Shown here: one piece after another, positions 1-8,744 of the stretch
How the letters are laid out: every line of letters begins with the position of its first letter
Numbering within the stretch: the stretch's first letter is position 1
Source: Variovorax sp.
GTDB taxonomy: Bacteria; Pseudomonadota; Gammaproteobacteria; Burkholderiales; Burkholderiaceae_C
NCBI GenBank assembly: GCA_028292285.1
Contig: JAQGMP010000318.1
Span: 1 to 32,748, forward strand
DNA length: 32,748 nucleotides
Direction: 5' to 3'
Notes under the pieces: model-generated
The model's database searches: none
What the model was told of the DNA's origin: nothing
What the model saw: only the letters and a program-made list of their open reading frames with translations
Position numbers and translations under genes: made by a program

Positions 1-385
1 GAACAGACGAACAGTCAGCGCAAGCGCTTTCCGTTCGTTCGGGTCCCGCCGTCATTGGCGGAGGCAACGCGCAGCGCATGGCGACATTGCCAGCGATACG
101 CGTTCCAGAGCGAGCAACTTCCATGCCTCCGATCCGATAGGACCTTTGACTTTCTCGGCGCCTGCGACGCACCGGAAGCAGTCATGGCCCACTGGCCGCT
201 GGACCACGCTGCGCCAACCTGGCGTGCTGGCCCTTCTTTGGTGCGAAACCGAAGCCGCAACGCCGACGTGGAAATGGCCCTGGGCCGATGACCGTGTTTG
301 GCTGCGAATGGGTGAGCAAAAATGCTCCGTGCCTGGTTCGCGGTTGCATCCAACCGGCCGTGTCTATGGCGAACAAGGCCGCTAC
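1..385. other. Left edge, no recognisable gene
   Basis: This stretch precedes the operators of the first operon. Open frames exist on both strands, but none of their translations resembles a protein I know, they overlap each other, and no start has a convincing ribosome binding site. It may hold the promoter of the GntR-led operon in its right part and the decayed or distal part of a neighbour in its left part. I make no gene call here. Confidence 0.4.
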
Positions 386-395
386 TGGTAAACCA
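386..395. promoter_or_regulatory. Operator 1, TGGTAAACCA
   Basis: This is a 10-bp palindrome of the form TGGTNNACCA, the first of three in 51 bp. The form agrees with the GntR/FadR-class core (T-N-GT-N2-AC-N-A) and with the ATTGGTATACCAAT-like sites I recall for E. coli UxuR/ExuR. It lies 22 bp (start to start) before operator 2, close to two helical turns. Confidence 0.65.
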
Positions 396-407
396 TGATC
401 CGCGAAT

Positions 408-417
408 TGGTGAACCA
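408..417. promoter_or_regulatory. Operator 2, TGGTGAACCA
   Basis: This is the second TGGTNNACCA site, flanked by AT on the left (ATTGGTGAACCA). It starts 19 bp before operator 3. Its spacing and match to the other two copies suggest cooperative binding by dimers of the adjacent GntR-family regulator. Confidence 0.65.
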
Positions 418-426
418 CTTTTAGAC

Positions 427-436
427 TGGTTTACCA
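427..436. promoter_or_regulatory. Operator 3, TGGTTTACCA
   Basis: This is the third TGGTNNACCA site. It ends 2 bp before the proposed ATG of the GntR regulator at 439, so a bound regulator would block transcription or translation start directly. There is no room for a Shine-Dalgarno sequence between site and start codon, which points to a leaderless message or a different start. Confidence 0.65.
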
Positions 437-438
437 AT

Positions 439-1170
439 ATGACGTCAAGCACCGCCTCTGCTCTTGTGCCGGTCGCCGAGCCGGAGACCGACCGCACCTA
501 TCAACGGCTGGCGGCGCGCATCGCCGGCCTCATCAGTGAGGGCGAGTTCAGGCTGGGCGACCGACTCCCCTCGGAACGCGCGCTGGCCGATCGCTTCAAC
601 GTAAGCCGAACGCTGGTGCGCGAGGCGATCATCGTGCTGGAGATACAGGGTGCCGTCGAGGTGCGCGGCGGCTCCGGCATCTACATCTGCGCATCTGCGC
701 CGGGCGCCGCGGCGTCCGCCTCCGCCTATACGCTGTCGCGGGGTCCGGGGCCCTTCGAACTGCTGCGCGCACGTTGCTTGATCGAATCCGAAATTGCCGG
801 CGTCGCAGCCGAGAACCGCAAGGACAGCGACATAGACCGCATCTATGCCGCACTTGCCGCGATGCGCGAGCACATGCAGGACAAGGCGGCCAACGAAGCG
901 GCCGATCGTCTCTTTCACCTGCGCATTGCCGAGTCCACCGGCAACAGCGTGCTGCTGCAGATGGTGACGGCGCTGTGGGACCACACTCGAGCGCCGATCT
1001 GGTCGCAGATGGAGGCGCACTTTCACACGCCCGAACTGCGCCGCGCCTCACAAGACGACCATCAGCTCGTGTTCAACGCGCTGCTCGAACGCGACCCGGC
1101 AGCAGCCCGCGCCGCCATGCGCGGCCACATCCAACGCGTGATCGGCGAGTTTGCACAGGCCTGGCGCTGA
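439..1170 (+). CDS. GntR/FadR-family transcriptional regulator, UxuR-like
   Basis: This 243-residue protein has an N-terminal winged helix (about residues 20-82, with LPSERALADRFNVSRTLVREA typical of GntR proteins) followed by an all-helical FCD ligand domain (about 105-235). His residues at the usual metal-binding places of FCD domains are visible (RLFHLRIAEST, then DDHQLVF and MRGHIQR). It leads a co-directional operon containing mannonate dehydratase and a fructuronate-type reductase, and three UxuR-like operators sit directly upstream. An autoregulated repressor released by a hexuronate or aldonate is therefore the likely role. The ATG at 439 is chosen because the domain begins soon after it; an earlier in-frame ATG at 322 would place the operators inside the gene. 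No ribosome binding site precedes 439. Confidence 0.85.
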   Translation: MTSSTASALVPVAEPETDRTYQRLAARIAGLISEGEFRLGDRLPSERALADRFNVSRTLVREAIIVLEIQGAVEVRGGSGIYICASAPGAAASASAYTLSRGPGPFELLRARCLIESEIAGVAAENRKDSDIDRIYAALAAMREHMQDKAANEAADRLFHLRIAESTGNSVLLQMVTALWDHTRAPIWSQMEAHFHTPELRRASQDDHQLVFNALLERDPAAARAAMRGHIQRVIGEFAQAWR

Positions 1171-1250
1171 GCAACCGCCCCGGCGCGCCGACGGCCACCT
1201 TTTCCCCCCTCTGCCCGGCTCCGGGCGATCACTAGAACTGGAGACTGAAG

Positions 1251-2081
1251 ATGACCATGACGAAGACCCTGCTTGCCGCCCTCTTGGCCGCGGCATTTGT
1301 CGCCCAGGCAGCGGCACAGACAGTGCCGCTGCCCGCGCCCGGCACGAGCGCGCGCATCGACGCGATCAAGAAGTCGGGCGTTCTGCGCGCGGCCGTGCTG
1401 TCGAACCCGCCCTGGCTGATCGAGAACACTACAAGCTCGGGCGACGCCTGGGCGGGCCCAGCGTGGCTGCTGGCCAACGAGATGGCCAGGCAACTGGGCG
1501 TGAAGCTGCAGGCGGTGCCGGTTTCGCACGAGACCAAGGTGCCGGTGCTGGCCTCGAACCAGGCCGACATGACGATCTCGCCGCTGTCTGTGACGCCCGA
1601 GCGTCTGAAGGTGGTCGACTTCGTGACCTACTCGCGCACCGCGCTGTGCGTGTTCGGCCGCGCCGACAACCCGAAGGTGGCCAACGCCAAATCGATCGAC
1701 GAGTTCAACGACCCGAACATCACGGTCGCGTACTTCACGGGCGGCGGCGAAGAGAACTGGGTCAAGAAGCGGTTTCCCAACGCGAAGCTGCGCGGCGTGT
1801 CCACCGCCGGCACCGCGGCACCGGTGGAAGAGATCATGGCCAGGCGCGCCGACGTGACGCCCATCAACCGCGTGCCATGGCAGGCGCTCAACCGCAAGGT
1901 CAAGGGCCTGAAGGTGCTGCCCGAAGGCAACAACTGCCAGGATTCGGCCGAAATGGCCACGCCCATCGGCCTGGCCATCGACAAGAACCAGCCCGAATAC
2001 CTGAACTGGCTCAAGGCGGTGAACGACCAGATGAAACCCAAGCTCGACGCGGACGAGGCCCGCATCATCAACGCAATGTGA
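1251..2081 (+). CDS. ABC transporter substrate-binding protein, family 3
   Basis: This 276-residue periplasmic solute-binding protein belongs to the polar amino-acid family (SBP family 3). Residues 1-23 form a signal peptide ending near AQAAAQ. The mature start has the family's typical pattern (ARIDAIKKSGVLRAAV), and later segments such as QADMTISPLSVTPERLKVVDF fit the ligand-binding fold. GGAG at 1240-1243 lies 7 bp before the ATG. It is followed at 30 bp by two permeases and an ATPase. The family normally binds amino acids or opines, but the operon degrades hexuronates. The ligand may therefore be a sugar acid, an amino-sugar acid or a conjugate. This is inference. Confidence 0.85.
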   Translation: MTMTKTLLAALLAAAFVAQAAAQTVPLPAPGTSARIDAIKKSGVLRAAVLSNPPWLIENTTSSGDAWAGPAWLLANEMARQLGVKLQAVPVSHETKVPVLASNQADMTISPLSVTPERLKVVDFVTYSRTALCVFGRADNPKVANAKSIDEFNDPNITVAYFTGGGEENWVKKRFPNAKLRGVSTAGTAAPVEEIMARRADVTPINRVPWQALNRKVKGLKVLPEGNNCQDSAEMATPIGLAIDKNQPEYLNWLKAVNDQMKPKLDADEARIINAM

Positions 2082-2111
2082 GCTCGGCGCCGCCTGGCGC
2101 CTTGCGAGTGC

Positions 2112-2777
2112 ATGGATCTGGACTTCTCTCCCCTGCTCGACAGCTGGCAGTATCTGCTCGGCGGGCTGGGCATCACGCTGCTGCTGTCGGCGCTTACTGC
2201 CGTCGGCGCACTGGTGCTCGGCACGGCGCTGGGCCTGGGCCGCGTCTACGGCTCGGTCTGGCTGCGCGTTCCCATCGTGTTCTACATCGACACCCAGCGC
2301 GCCATTCCCGTGCTGGTGGTGCTGGTGTGGTTCTATTTCGCGGTGCCCATCCTCACGGGCATCAGCTTTCATCCGTTCTGGGCCGCGCTGATGGCGCTGA
2401 CGCTGCACATCGCGGCCTATGTGGCCGAGATCGTGCGCGCCGGCATCGAATCGATCCGGCCGGGGCAGGTGCGCGCCGCGCTCGCGCTGGGCATGTCACG
2501 CGCACAGATCGTGCGCAAGGTGGTGCTGCCGCAGGCGCTGGTGCGCATGCTGCCGGCCTTCGGCTCGGTGCTGTCGATCACAATCAAGGACACGGCCATC
2601 GCCACGGTGATTGCAGTGCCAGAGCTGATGAAGCGCGCCGAGACCATCGCGGGCCAGAGCTACAGGCCTATCGAGGTTTTCACGGTGGTGATGATGATCT
2701 ACTTCATCGTGCTGTTCCCCGGCACGCGGTTGATCGACGCGCTCTACAAGCGCGTGGCGCACCTGGGGAGGTCGTGA
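2112..2777 (+). CDS. Polar amino-acid-type ABC permease, first subunit
   Basis: This 221-residue inner-membrane permease belongs to the HisM/GlnP/ArtM class. Several hydrophobic spans are evident, beginning with the helix around residues 13-37. The EAA-type cytoplasmic loop that docks the ATPase is clear near the middle (AGIESIRPGQVRAALALGMS, followed by QIVRKVVLPQAL). It pairs with the next gene to form the heterodimeric channel. Its TGA overlaps the ATG of the next permease by one base, indicating translational coupling. No separate promoter is visible in the 30 bp before it. Confidence 0.88.
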   Translation: MDLDFSPLLDSWQYLLGGLGITLLLSALTAVGALVLGTALGLGRVYGSVWLRVPIVFYIDTQRAIPVLVVLVWFYFAVPILTGISFHPFWAALMALTLHIAAYVAEIVRAGIESIRPGQVRAALALGMSRAQIVRKVVLPQALVRMLPAFGSVLSITIKDTAIATVIAVPELMKRAETIAGQSYRPIEVFTVVMMIYFIVLFPGTRLIDALYKRVAHLGRS

Positions 2778-3436
2778 TGAACCTGGACTGGAACATCATC
2801 TGGGACCACCGCTCGGAACTGCTGCATGGCGCGATGCTGACCGTGCTGCTCACTGTTCTGACCATGGCGGTGGCGGTGCCCGCGGGCATCGTGCTGGCGC
2901 TGATGCGGCTTTCCGGATCGCGGGCTTTGTCCGGCGCGAGCCAGGTCTTCGTGGAGTTCTTTCGCAACCTGCCGCTGATCCTGGTCGTGTACTGGGCGTT
3001 CTACGTGATGCCGGTGTTGCTGCACATCGAGTTCTCGGCCTTCACCACGGGGCTGGTGGCGCTGTGCCTGAATGTGTCGGCCTACAACGCAGAGACCTTC
3101 CGCGCCGGCATCAACTCGATCCGCAAGGGCCAGGCCGAAGCGGCCATCGCCGTGGGCATGAGCCGCTGGCAGGCCATGCGCAAGGTGGTGATTCCGCAAG
3201 CCTGGCGGCGCGTGCTGCCGGTGCTGGCGAGCACCTGGGTGTCGCTGTTCAAGGACACCTCGCTGGTGTCGGTGATTGCGGTGGGCGAACTCGCGCACGT
3301 GGCGCTGCAGATCCGCTCGTCGAGCTTTCGCGTGCTGGAGATGCTCACGGCCATGGCCGCCATCTACTGGCTCATGGGCTACCCGCAGGCCAAGCTGGTT
3401 GACTGGATACAGAAGAAATTCGAGGTCAGGGAATGA
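2777..3436 (+). CDS. Polar amino-acid-type ABC permease, second subunit
   Basis: This 219-residue permease is a paralogue of the preceding gene, with the same layout: a first membrane helix near residues 17-45, [13 protein letters not shown], and an EAA loop ([20 protein letters not shown], then [12 protein letters not shown]). The start at 2777 overlaps the stop of the first permease (TGATG), and its end overlaps the ATPase start by 4 bp, so the three genes are translationally coupled. A much longer open frame runs through from upstream, but it is a shadow of the earlier genes. Confidence 0.88.
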   Translation: MNLDWNIIWDHRSELLHGAMLTVLLTVLTMAVAVPAGIVLALMRLSGSRALSGASQVFVEFFRNLPLILVVYWAFYVMPVLLHIEFSAFTTGLVALCLNVSAYNAETFRAGINSIRKGQAEAAIAVGMSRWQAMRKVVIPQAWRRVLPVLASTWVSLFKDTSLVSVIAVGELAHVALQIRSSSFRVLEMLTAMAAIYWLMGYPQAKLVDWIQKKFEVRE

Positions 3437-4200
3437 TGAGCGAACGCAAATCGGCAGGCCAGGCGCCAGTCGTCGTGTACGACAACGTGCGCAAGCTGTA
3501 TGGCGACTTCGTGGCGCTCGACGGCATCACGGTGCAGGTCAACAAGGGCGAGGTCATGTGCCTCATCGGCCCTTCGGGCTCGGGCAAGTCGACGCTGCTG
3601 CGCTGCACGAACGCACTCGAAACCATCGACGGCGGCCGTGTGCTGATCGACGGCGTGCCACTTCCCACCGACGAGCGCGCGGCGCGCAAGGTCCGCCGGC
3701 GCATGGGCATGGTGTTCCAGAACTTCGAGCTCTTTCCGCACAAGAACGCGCTGGACAACGTGGCCATGGGCCCCGTCACCGTGCTCGGCATGAGCGTGGA
3801 AAAGGCGCGCGAGCGGGCCATGAAGCTGCTTGAGAAGGTCGGGCTGGTGAGCAAGGCGATGAACTTTCCCAGCGGCCTGTCGGGCGGCCAGCAGCAGCGA
3901 GTGGCCATTGCCCGCGCGCTGGCAATGGAGCCCGAGGTGATGCTGTTCGACGAGCCCACCTCCGCACTCGACCCAGAGACCATCGGCGAAGTGCTCAACG
4001 TGATGAAGCGCCTGGCCGATGAAGGCATGACCATGGTTGTGGTGACGCACGAGATGGCCTTCGCGCGCAGCGTGGCCGACTGGGTCGTGGTGTTCGACCA
4101 CGGCAAGGTCGTCGAGCAGGGGCCGCCCCGGCAGATCTTCGAAGCGCCGCATGCCGAGCGCACGCGCGACTTTCTGGGTCATCTCGGCTGGCAAGGCTAG
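3433..4200 (+). CDS. ABC transporter ATPase, polar amino-acid type
   Basis: This 255-residue ATPase is of the GlnQ/HisP type. Walker A is GPSGSGKST (residues 46-54), the Q-loop glutamine is in [11 protein letters not shown] (about 96), the signature is LSGGQQQR (149-156), Walker B is VMLFDEP (about 169-175) with SALDPE following, and the switch histidine is in VVVTHEM. All catalytic elements are present, so it should be active. It completes a full importer with the two preceding permeases and the binding protein. ATG codons at 3433 and 3436 are both possible; the first gives the ATGA overlap with the permease stop. Confidence 0.92.
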   Translation: MMSERKSAGQAPVVVYDNVRKLYGDFVALDGITVQVNKGEVMCLIGPSGSGKSTLLRCTNALETIDGGRVLIDGVPLPTDERAARKVRRRMGMVFQNFELFPHKNALDNVAMGPVTVLGMSVEKARERAMKLLEKVGLVSKAMNFPSGLSGGQQQRVAIARALAMEPEVMLFDEPTSALDPETIGEVLNVMKRLADEGMTMVVVTHEMAFARSVADWVVVFDHGKVVEQGPPRQIFEAPHAERTRDFLGHLGWQG

Positions 4201-4233
4201 TCAATCCCACCCTCGTTCCTGAACCGCAACCTC

Positions 4234-5445
4234 ATGAAAATCACCAACGCCCGCATCATCGTCTGCAGCCCGGGACGCAACTTTGTCACCCTGAAGATCG
4301 AGACCGACGAGGGCCTCACCGGCATCGGCGACGCCACCCTCAACGGCCGCGAGCTCTCAGTGGCGGCCTACCTCACCGAACACGTCATCCCCTGCCTTAT
4401 CGGACGCGACGCGCACCAGATCGAAGACATCTGGCAGTACCTGTACAGGGGCGCCTACTGGCGCCGCGGTCCGGTCACGATGACCGCGATTGCGGCGGTT
4501 GACACCGCGCTGTGGGATCTCAAGGCAAAGGCTGCGGACATGCCGCTGTACCAGTTGCTCGGCGGCAAGAGCCGCACCGGCGTGATGGTCTATGGCCACG
4601 CCAATGGCCGCGACATCGAGGAGACGGTGGACGAGGTGCTGCGCTACAAGGAAGAAGGTTACCTGGCCATCCGCGCGCAAAGCGGCGTGCCCGGCCTGGA
4701 GAAGGTCTACGGTGTAGGGGGCGGAACCATGTTCTACGAGCCGGCCGATGCCGACCTGCCGGGCGAGCACGACTGGTCCACGTCCAAATACCTGGAACAC
4801 ACGCCGAAACTGTTCGAGGCCGTGCGCCATGCCGTCGGGCCCGAGGTGCACCTGCTGCACGATGTGCACCACCGGCTCACGCCCATCGAGGCCGCGCGGC
4901 TGGGCAAGGCGCTGGAGCCTTGCCGCATGTTCTGGATCGAGGACGCCACGCCGGCCGAGAACCAGGAGGCGTTCAAGCTCATCCGCCAGCACACCACCAC
5001 GCCGCTGGCCGTGGGCGAAATCTTCAACAGCATCTGGGATTGCAAGGACCTCATCCAGAACCAGCTGATCGACTTCATCCGCACCACAGTGGTCCACGCG
5101 GGCGGCATCACGCAGCTGCGCCGCATTGCCGACCTCGCCTCGCTCTACCAGGTGCGCACGGGCTGCCACGGCGCCACCGACCTGTCGCCTGTGTGCATGG
5201 GCGCGGCGCTGCACTTCGACCTGTGGGTGCCCAACTTCGGCGTCCAGGAGTACATGCGCCACACGGACGAGACCGACGCGGTGTTCCCGCACTCGTACAC
5301 CTTCGCGAACGGCATGCTGCATCCTGGAGAGGCACCCGGTCATGGCGTGGACATCGACGAGACGCTGGCCGCGAAGTACCCCTACCAGCGAGCCTACCTG
5401 CCGGTGAACCGGCTCCAGCACGACGGCACGCTCTGGAACTGGTAA
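4234..5445 (+). CDS. manD: D-mannonate dehydratase (enolase superfamily)
   Basis: This 403-residue enzyme should dehydrate D-mannonate to 2-keto-3-deoxy-D-gluconate in the cytoplasm. It has the two-domain enolase fold: N-terminal capping domain about 1-115, then the barrel. Residues matching those I recall for the characterised ManD fall at the same numbers: Arg147 (AIRAQS), Tyr159, Asp210 and His212 (HDVHH), Glu236 (WIED), Glu262 (VGEIFN) and His312 ([11 protein letters not shown]). Length is also that of ManD. Close relatives (the RspA branch) can be weak or D-gluconate-active, so high mannonate activity is not guaranteed. The 33-bp gap after the ATPase and the reductase gene following at 2 bp place it in the same operon. 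Confidence 0.88.
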   Translation: MKITNARIIVCSPGRNFVTLKIETDEGLTGIGDATLNGRELSVAAYLTEHVIPCLIGRDAHQIEDIWQYLYRGAYWRRGPVTMTAIAAVDTALWDLKAKAADMPLYQLLGGKSRTGVMVYGHANGRDIEETVDEVLRYKEEGYLAIRAQSGVPGLEKVYGVGGGTMFYEPADADLPGEHDWSTSKYLEHTPKLFEAVRHAVGPEVHLLHDVHHRLTPIEAARLGKALEPCRMFWIEDATPAENQEAFKLIRQHTTTPLAVGEIFNSIWDCKDLIQNQLIDFIRTTVVHAGGITQLRRIADLASLYQVRTGCHGATDLSPVCMGAALHFDLWVPNFGVQEYMRHTDETDAVFPHSYTFANGMLHPGEAPGHGVDIDETLAAKYPYQRAYLPVNRLQHDGTLWNW

Positions 5446-5447
5446 CC

Positions 5448-6941
5448 ATGGCGCACCTGCGTACCGACGCCCTGCCCCGACTGCCTTCGGACGTCGCCCG
5501 GCCACTGTACCCCCGCGAGGCGCTGCAGGCCGGCATCGTCCACCTGGGGGTGGGCGCTTTTCACCGCGCGCACATCGCGGTCGTCAACGAAGCCGCACTG
5601 CACGCGAGCGGCGATCTGCGCTGGGGCACTGTTGGCGTATCGCTGCGCGCCGCTGACACACGCAACGCCCTGCGGCCCCAGGCCGGGCTCTACACGCTGG
5701 CACTGCGCGACGCGGGCGAAGATGGAAGAGCACGCGAGTCTTTGCAGGTCATCGGCAACCTGCTCGATGTGCTCGTCGCCCCCGAAGACCCGCACGCCGT
5801 GCTCGAACGCATCGCACATCCGGACACGCGCATCGTGAGCCTCACGATCACGGAAAAGGGCTACCACCACAACGCCGCCACCGGCGCGCTGCGTCTGGAC
5901 GATGCCGACATCGCGCACGACCTTGCGCACCCCGGTGCGCCGCGCACCATGCCCGGCTTCGTTGTGCATGCGATGAACCTGCGCCGCAACCGGGGGCTGG
6001 CGCCCGTCACGCTGCTGTCCTGCGACAACCTGCCGGCCAACGGGGACACGTTGCGCGGCGTCGTGGGCGCTTTCGCAGAGCAGGTGGACGCCGGCCTGCA
6101 CGACTGGATCGAGACGGCGTGCACCTTTCCGAATTCGATGGTCGACCGCATTGTGCCGCGCACCACGGATGCGGACCGCGCGCGCATCTCGGGGCGGCTG
6201 GGCGTGGAAGATGCGTGGCCCGTGGTCGGCGAGCCCTTTCTCGAATGGGTGGTGCAAGACCGCTTCGCGAACGGCCGCCCCGAATGGAGTGTCGGCGGGG
6301 CGCGCTTCGTCGAACACGCCGAGCCTTTCGAGCGGCTGAAGCTGCGCATGGTCAACGGGAGTCATTCTGCGCTGGCCTATCTCGGCGCAATGGCCGGGTT
6401 GCGCACGGTCGACCGCGCAATGGCGCAGCCTGCGCTGCGCGCCTACGTGGACGCCCTGATGCGCGAAGAAATCGCGCCGACGCTGCCTGAGATGCGGGGC
6501 ATCGACCTCGACGGCTATCGGGCGCGTCTGTTGCAACGCTTTTCGAACCCCGCCTTGCAGCACCAGACGAAACAGATCGCGATGGACGGTTCGCAGAAGT
6601 TGCCGCAGCGACTGCTCGGAACGGTGCGCGACCGGCTGCGGGCCGGTCAGTCCATTGACCGGCTCGCGCTGGCAGTCGCCGCATGGGTCCACTACCTGCG
6701 CGGCACCGATGAAACAGGCGCCTCCCACGAGATCCAGGACCCGTTGTCGGCCGCGTTGGCCGAGCGGCTGGCGCAGGCGAACGCGGCAGGCTCCGTACAC
6801 GACCGCGTCGCGCTTTTCACCGGCTTTGCGCCGGTCTTCGGTGAGTTGGGCGGCGAGACGCGCTTCGTGGCTGCGGTGGCCCGCCATGTGGGCCGTCTCG
6901 AAGCAGCTGGCGTGCTGGCTACATTGGCAGGAAGCGCCTAG
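5448..6941 (+). CDS. uxuB: D-fructuronate reductase / mannitol dehydrogenase family
   Basis: This 497-residue NAD-dependent polyol-specific long-chain dehydrogenase should interconvert D-fructuronate and D-mannonate, supplying the substrate of the mannonate dehydratase before it. The N-terminal Rossmann part includes IVHLGVGAFHRAH (about 30-42) and TITEKGYHHN (about 134-142). The catalytic helix shows K-x4-N-x2-H as Lys298, Asn303 and His306 (KLRMVNGSHS). The ATG at 5448 comes 2 bp after the mannonate dehydratase stop, so translation is probably coupled. Mannitol dehydrogenase and tagaturonate or altronate enzymes share this fold; the pairing with ManD favours fructuronate. It is the last gene of the operon. 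Confidence 0.82.
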   Translation: MAHLRTDALPRLPSDVARPLYPREALQAGIVHLGVGAFHRAHIAVVNEAALHASGDLRWGTVGVSLRAADTRNALRPQAGLYTLALRDAGEDGRARESLQVIGNLLDVLVAPEDPHAVLERIAHPDTRIVSLTITEKGYHHNAATGALRLDDADIAHDLAHPGAPRTMPGFVVHAMNLRRNRGLAPVTLLSCDNLPANGDTLRGVVGAFAEQVDAGLHDWIETACTFPNSMVDRIVPRTTDADRARISGRLGVEDAWPVVGEPFLEWVVQDRFANGRPEWSVGGARFVEHAEPFERLKLRMVNGSHSALAYLGAMAGLRTVDRAMAQPALRAYVDALMREEIAPTLPEMRGIDLDGYRARLLQRFSNPALQHQTKQIAMDGSQKLPQRLLGTVRDRLRAGQSIDRLALAVAAWVHYLRGTDETGASHEIQDPLSAALAERLAQANAAGSVHDRVALFTGFAPVFGELGGETRFVAAVARHVGRLEAAGVLATLAGSA

Positions 6942-7190
6942 TTTTACTGTGTCACAAGCGGAGCCTTGCGTTTGCGCGCAGGCAGCATGGACACCAAAGA
7001 AGCGCTTGAGCAAAACTGTGGCGATAAGCAGTCGTAACATCGTGAAGATCGGCTCGCGATGGCCCCCGGGCCACACGATGAGACGCCACTCCTGAGCGCA
7101 GCTTGCTTTCATTGCGCTGTTGCAACGCCTGCTTGAAAAACATCCAAATGCCGACATGCCTGCGGTCTGACCCACGGCATAAGTTGGGCG

Positions 7191-7715
7191 ATGAACATTC
7201 CAACCGCACAACCCGCCGCCGCGAGCCAAGAATATATTGAGTTTGCACAGGAGGTGTTTCAGCTCGCACGGGCAGGCGACGCGCTGACACTTTCGCGTCT
7301 GCTCCAAAAAGGATTGCCGCCGAACATGAGTAATCACAAGGGCGACACACTCCTGATGCTTGCTGCCTATCACGGTCAAGTCGAGGCAACGAAGGTGTTG
7401 CTCGAGGCTGGCGCCGAACCGGACCGCTATAACGACATGGCGCAGACGCCTCTCGGCGGGGCTGCCTTCAAAGGGTATCAAGGTATTGTTGAACTTTTGC
7501 TCTCTCATGGAGCCCAGGCGGGATTCGCACCACCCGGCGGTAAAACGCCACTGATGTTCGCGGCTATGTTCAACCGGCTCGAGATCGTCAAAGCTTTGCT
7601 GGCACAGGGGATCGACGTGCATGCGACAAGCTCGGACGGTCTGTCCGCACTGGATCTCGCTCAAAGCATGGGCGCCGCCGATACGGCCGCTTACTTGGAA
7701 ACTCGCAGGCTCTAA
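7191..7715 (+). CDS. Ankyrin-repeat protein
   Basis: This 174-residue protein is almost entirely ankyrin repeats, about four to five units from residue 22 to the end. Clear repeat cores are GDTLLMLAAYHGQVEATKVLL (about 51-71), TPLGGAAFKGYQGIVELLL (about 85-103) and TPLMFAAMFNRLEIVKALL (about 118-136), with a weaker last unit. There is no signal peptide or membrane helix, so it should be cytoplasmic. Such small ankyrin proteins often accompany catalases in proteobacteria, but none is present here and the partner is unknown. The start has only a weak ribosome site. The 249 bp before it hold no gene I recognise. Confidence 0.8.
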   Translation: MNIPTAQPAAASQEYIEFAQEVFQLARAGDALTLSRLLQKGLPPNMSNHKGDTLLMLAAYHGQVEATKVLLEAGAEPDRYNDMAQTPLGGAAFKGYQGIVELLLSHGAQAGFAPPGGKTPLMFAAMFNRLEIVKALLAQGIDVHATSSDGLSALDLAQSMGAADTAAYLETRRL

Positions 7716-7830
7716 CGGCGTAACGGAACAGCTGTGGTCCGAGTGATCTACGATTTATCGCTTCTCGATTTTTGATGCGGGACAAAGCACATGCGAGCGG
7801 AAGGCAACTTGCCGTGCTGCGCGGCTGCTG

Positions 7831-7990
7831 CGGCACCTGGCACGCGGAAAAGTGTGCAACTTCAATCCGTGCGACCGAGGCCATCCGGGGGACGCTGCCC
7901 ACCAAGTCGTCAACCTTCAGGGTCGGCACGATGCTGCCGGAACCTGGGCCGCCATGCGCGGTGTAGCTCGGAGGCGACCTTGATCGACAT
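7831..7990 (-). pseudogene. Asparaginase-like N-terminal remnant
   Basis: Reading leftward, an ATG at 7990 opens MSIKVAS. After a frame change near 7966 the sequence continues as AHGGPGSGSIVPTLKVDDL and then VGSVPRMASVARIEVAHFS, ending near 7831. This resembles the first 55 or so residues of type I/II asparaginases (a VxSTGGTIA start, then a VPTL..DDL..VP segment and a conserved QVPS-like element). The GGTIA threonine region is damaged by the frameshift, and what follows does not match, so this is a decayed fragment. The assignment rests on pattern memory alone. Confidence 0.42.
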
Positions 7991-8229
7991 GGGCGACCCG
8001 GCGGCTGCATCGTGAAGACCGGATAAGCACCTGCCGGGGTGGAGATAGTTCAGTGCAGCACTCGCGGCGGTCGGGTTAGTGAGGGAGGCGGGCCTTCGAA
8101 CATGTCGCTGCCTGAGTCCAGGGCGATGAACGCGCGCCAGACCGTGACGGCGGTCGGGGAAATTCTCGGTTCGGAGAGTGCGCGAGGCAGCAAGGTTGCC
8201 CGGATGACGGACGGCGATGCGTGCCGTAG

Positions 8230-8721
8230 CTAGCCGCTGGCCAGGAGATCGCGTGCAGAAACCACAAGCCCATCGGAATCTCCGTAGACAAAATGGCCAG
8301 GTAAGAAGCGCCCGTCCCCAAAGCGCACCTCCCTTCCTGCAGTACCTGTGCCCGTGCTGCCGCCGCGCCCTGGAACCGCGTTCAAGGCGAACACCGCGAT
8401 GTCCATGCGCCCCAACGCGTCGACGTCGCGCACTGCACCATGGATCACGATGCCGGTCCAGCCATTCTGCACCGCACGGTGCGCCATCTTGTCGCCCAGG
8501 ATCGCGACCCGGCGTGAGCCACCGCCGTTCACCACCAGCACCCCGCCATCGCCCTGCTGCCCGAGCACGCTCCGGATGAGCGCCGCATCTTCGAACGTCT
8601 CGACCGTTGCAATGCGGCCAGTCAGCCATGGCCTGCCGCCGAAGCTGACGAGCGGCACATGACAGACCTGCGCGGCATCGCCATGCAGATCGCAAAGGTC
8701 TGCGGTTTTGAAAGGGGCCAT
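8230..8721 (-). CDS. RraA-family protein, HMG aldolase-like
   Basis: This 163-residue protein belongs to the RraA/4-hydroxy-4-methyl-2-oxoglutarate aldolase family. The core motif is intact: GGSRRVAILGDKMAHRAVQN (about 68-87) followed by GWTGIVIHGAVRDVDAL (about 88-103), with the Arg98-Asp99 pair that acts in catalysis in the aldolases. Those enzymes use divalent metal to split HMG or 4-carboxy-4-hydroxy-2-oxoadipate into pyruvate and a second acid, and many also decarboxylate oxaloacetate. Its place as last gene behind an aconitase-like dehydratase and a Bug protein favours an aldolase role over RNase E inhibition. The start at 8721 is 23 bp after the upstream stop; longer frames run into that gene. 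Confidence 0.82.
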   Translation of the reverse strand: MAPFKTADLCDLHGDAAQVCHVPLVSFGGRPWLTGRIATVETFEDAALIRSVLGQQGDGGVLVVNGGGSRRVAILGDKMAHRAVQNGWTGIVIHGAVRDVDALGRMDIAVFALNAVPGRGGSTGTGTAGREVRFGDGRFLPGHFVYGDSDGLVVSARDLLASG

Positions 8722-8744
8722 GATCGGTCGCGGCTCGAATGCGC

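Noticed and set aside
15-497. 160-codon minus-strand frame at the left edge
   Set aside because: It runs through the three operators and into the GntR gene, and resembles no known protein.
1062-2408. 448-codon minus-strand frame
   Set aside because: It lies opposite well-supported genes on the plus strand and its translation is low-complexity His/Arg/Gln-rich, typical of a high-GC antisense shadow.
1151-2776. Very long open frame continuing into the second permease
   Set aside because: Before 2777 the translation is an arginine-rich shadow of the binding protein and first permease; only the part from 2777 encodes a permease.
5394-7664. 756-codon minus-strand frame opposite the reductase and ankyrin genes
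   Set aside because: Both plus-strand genes have clear family motifs; the minus translation shows none.
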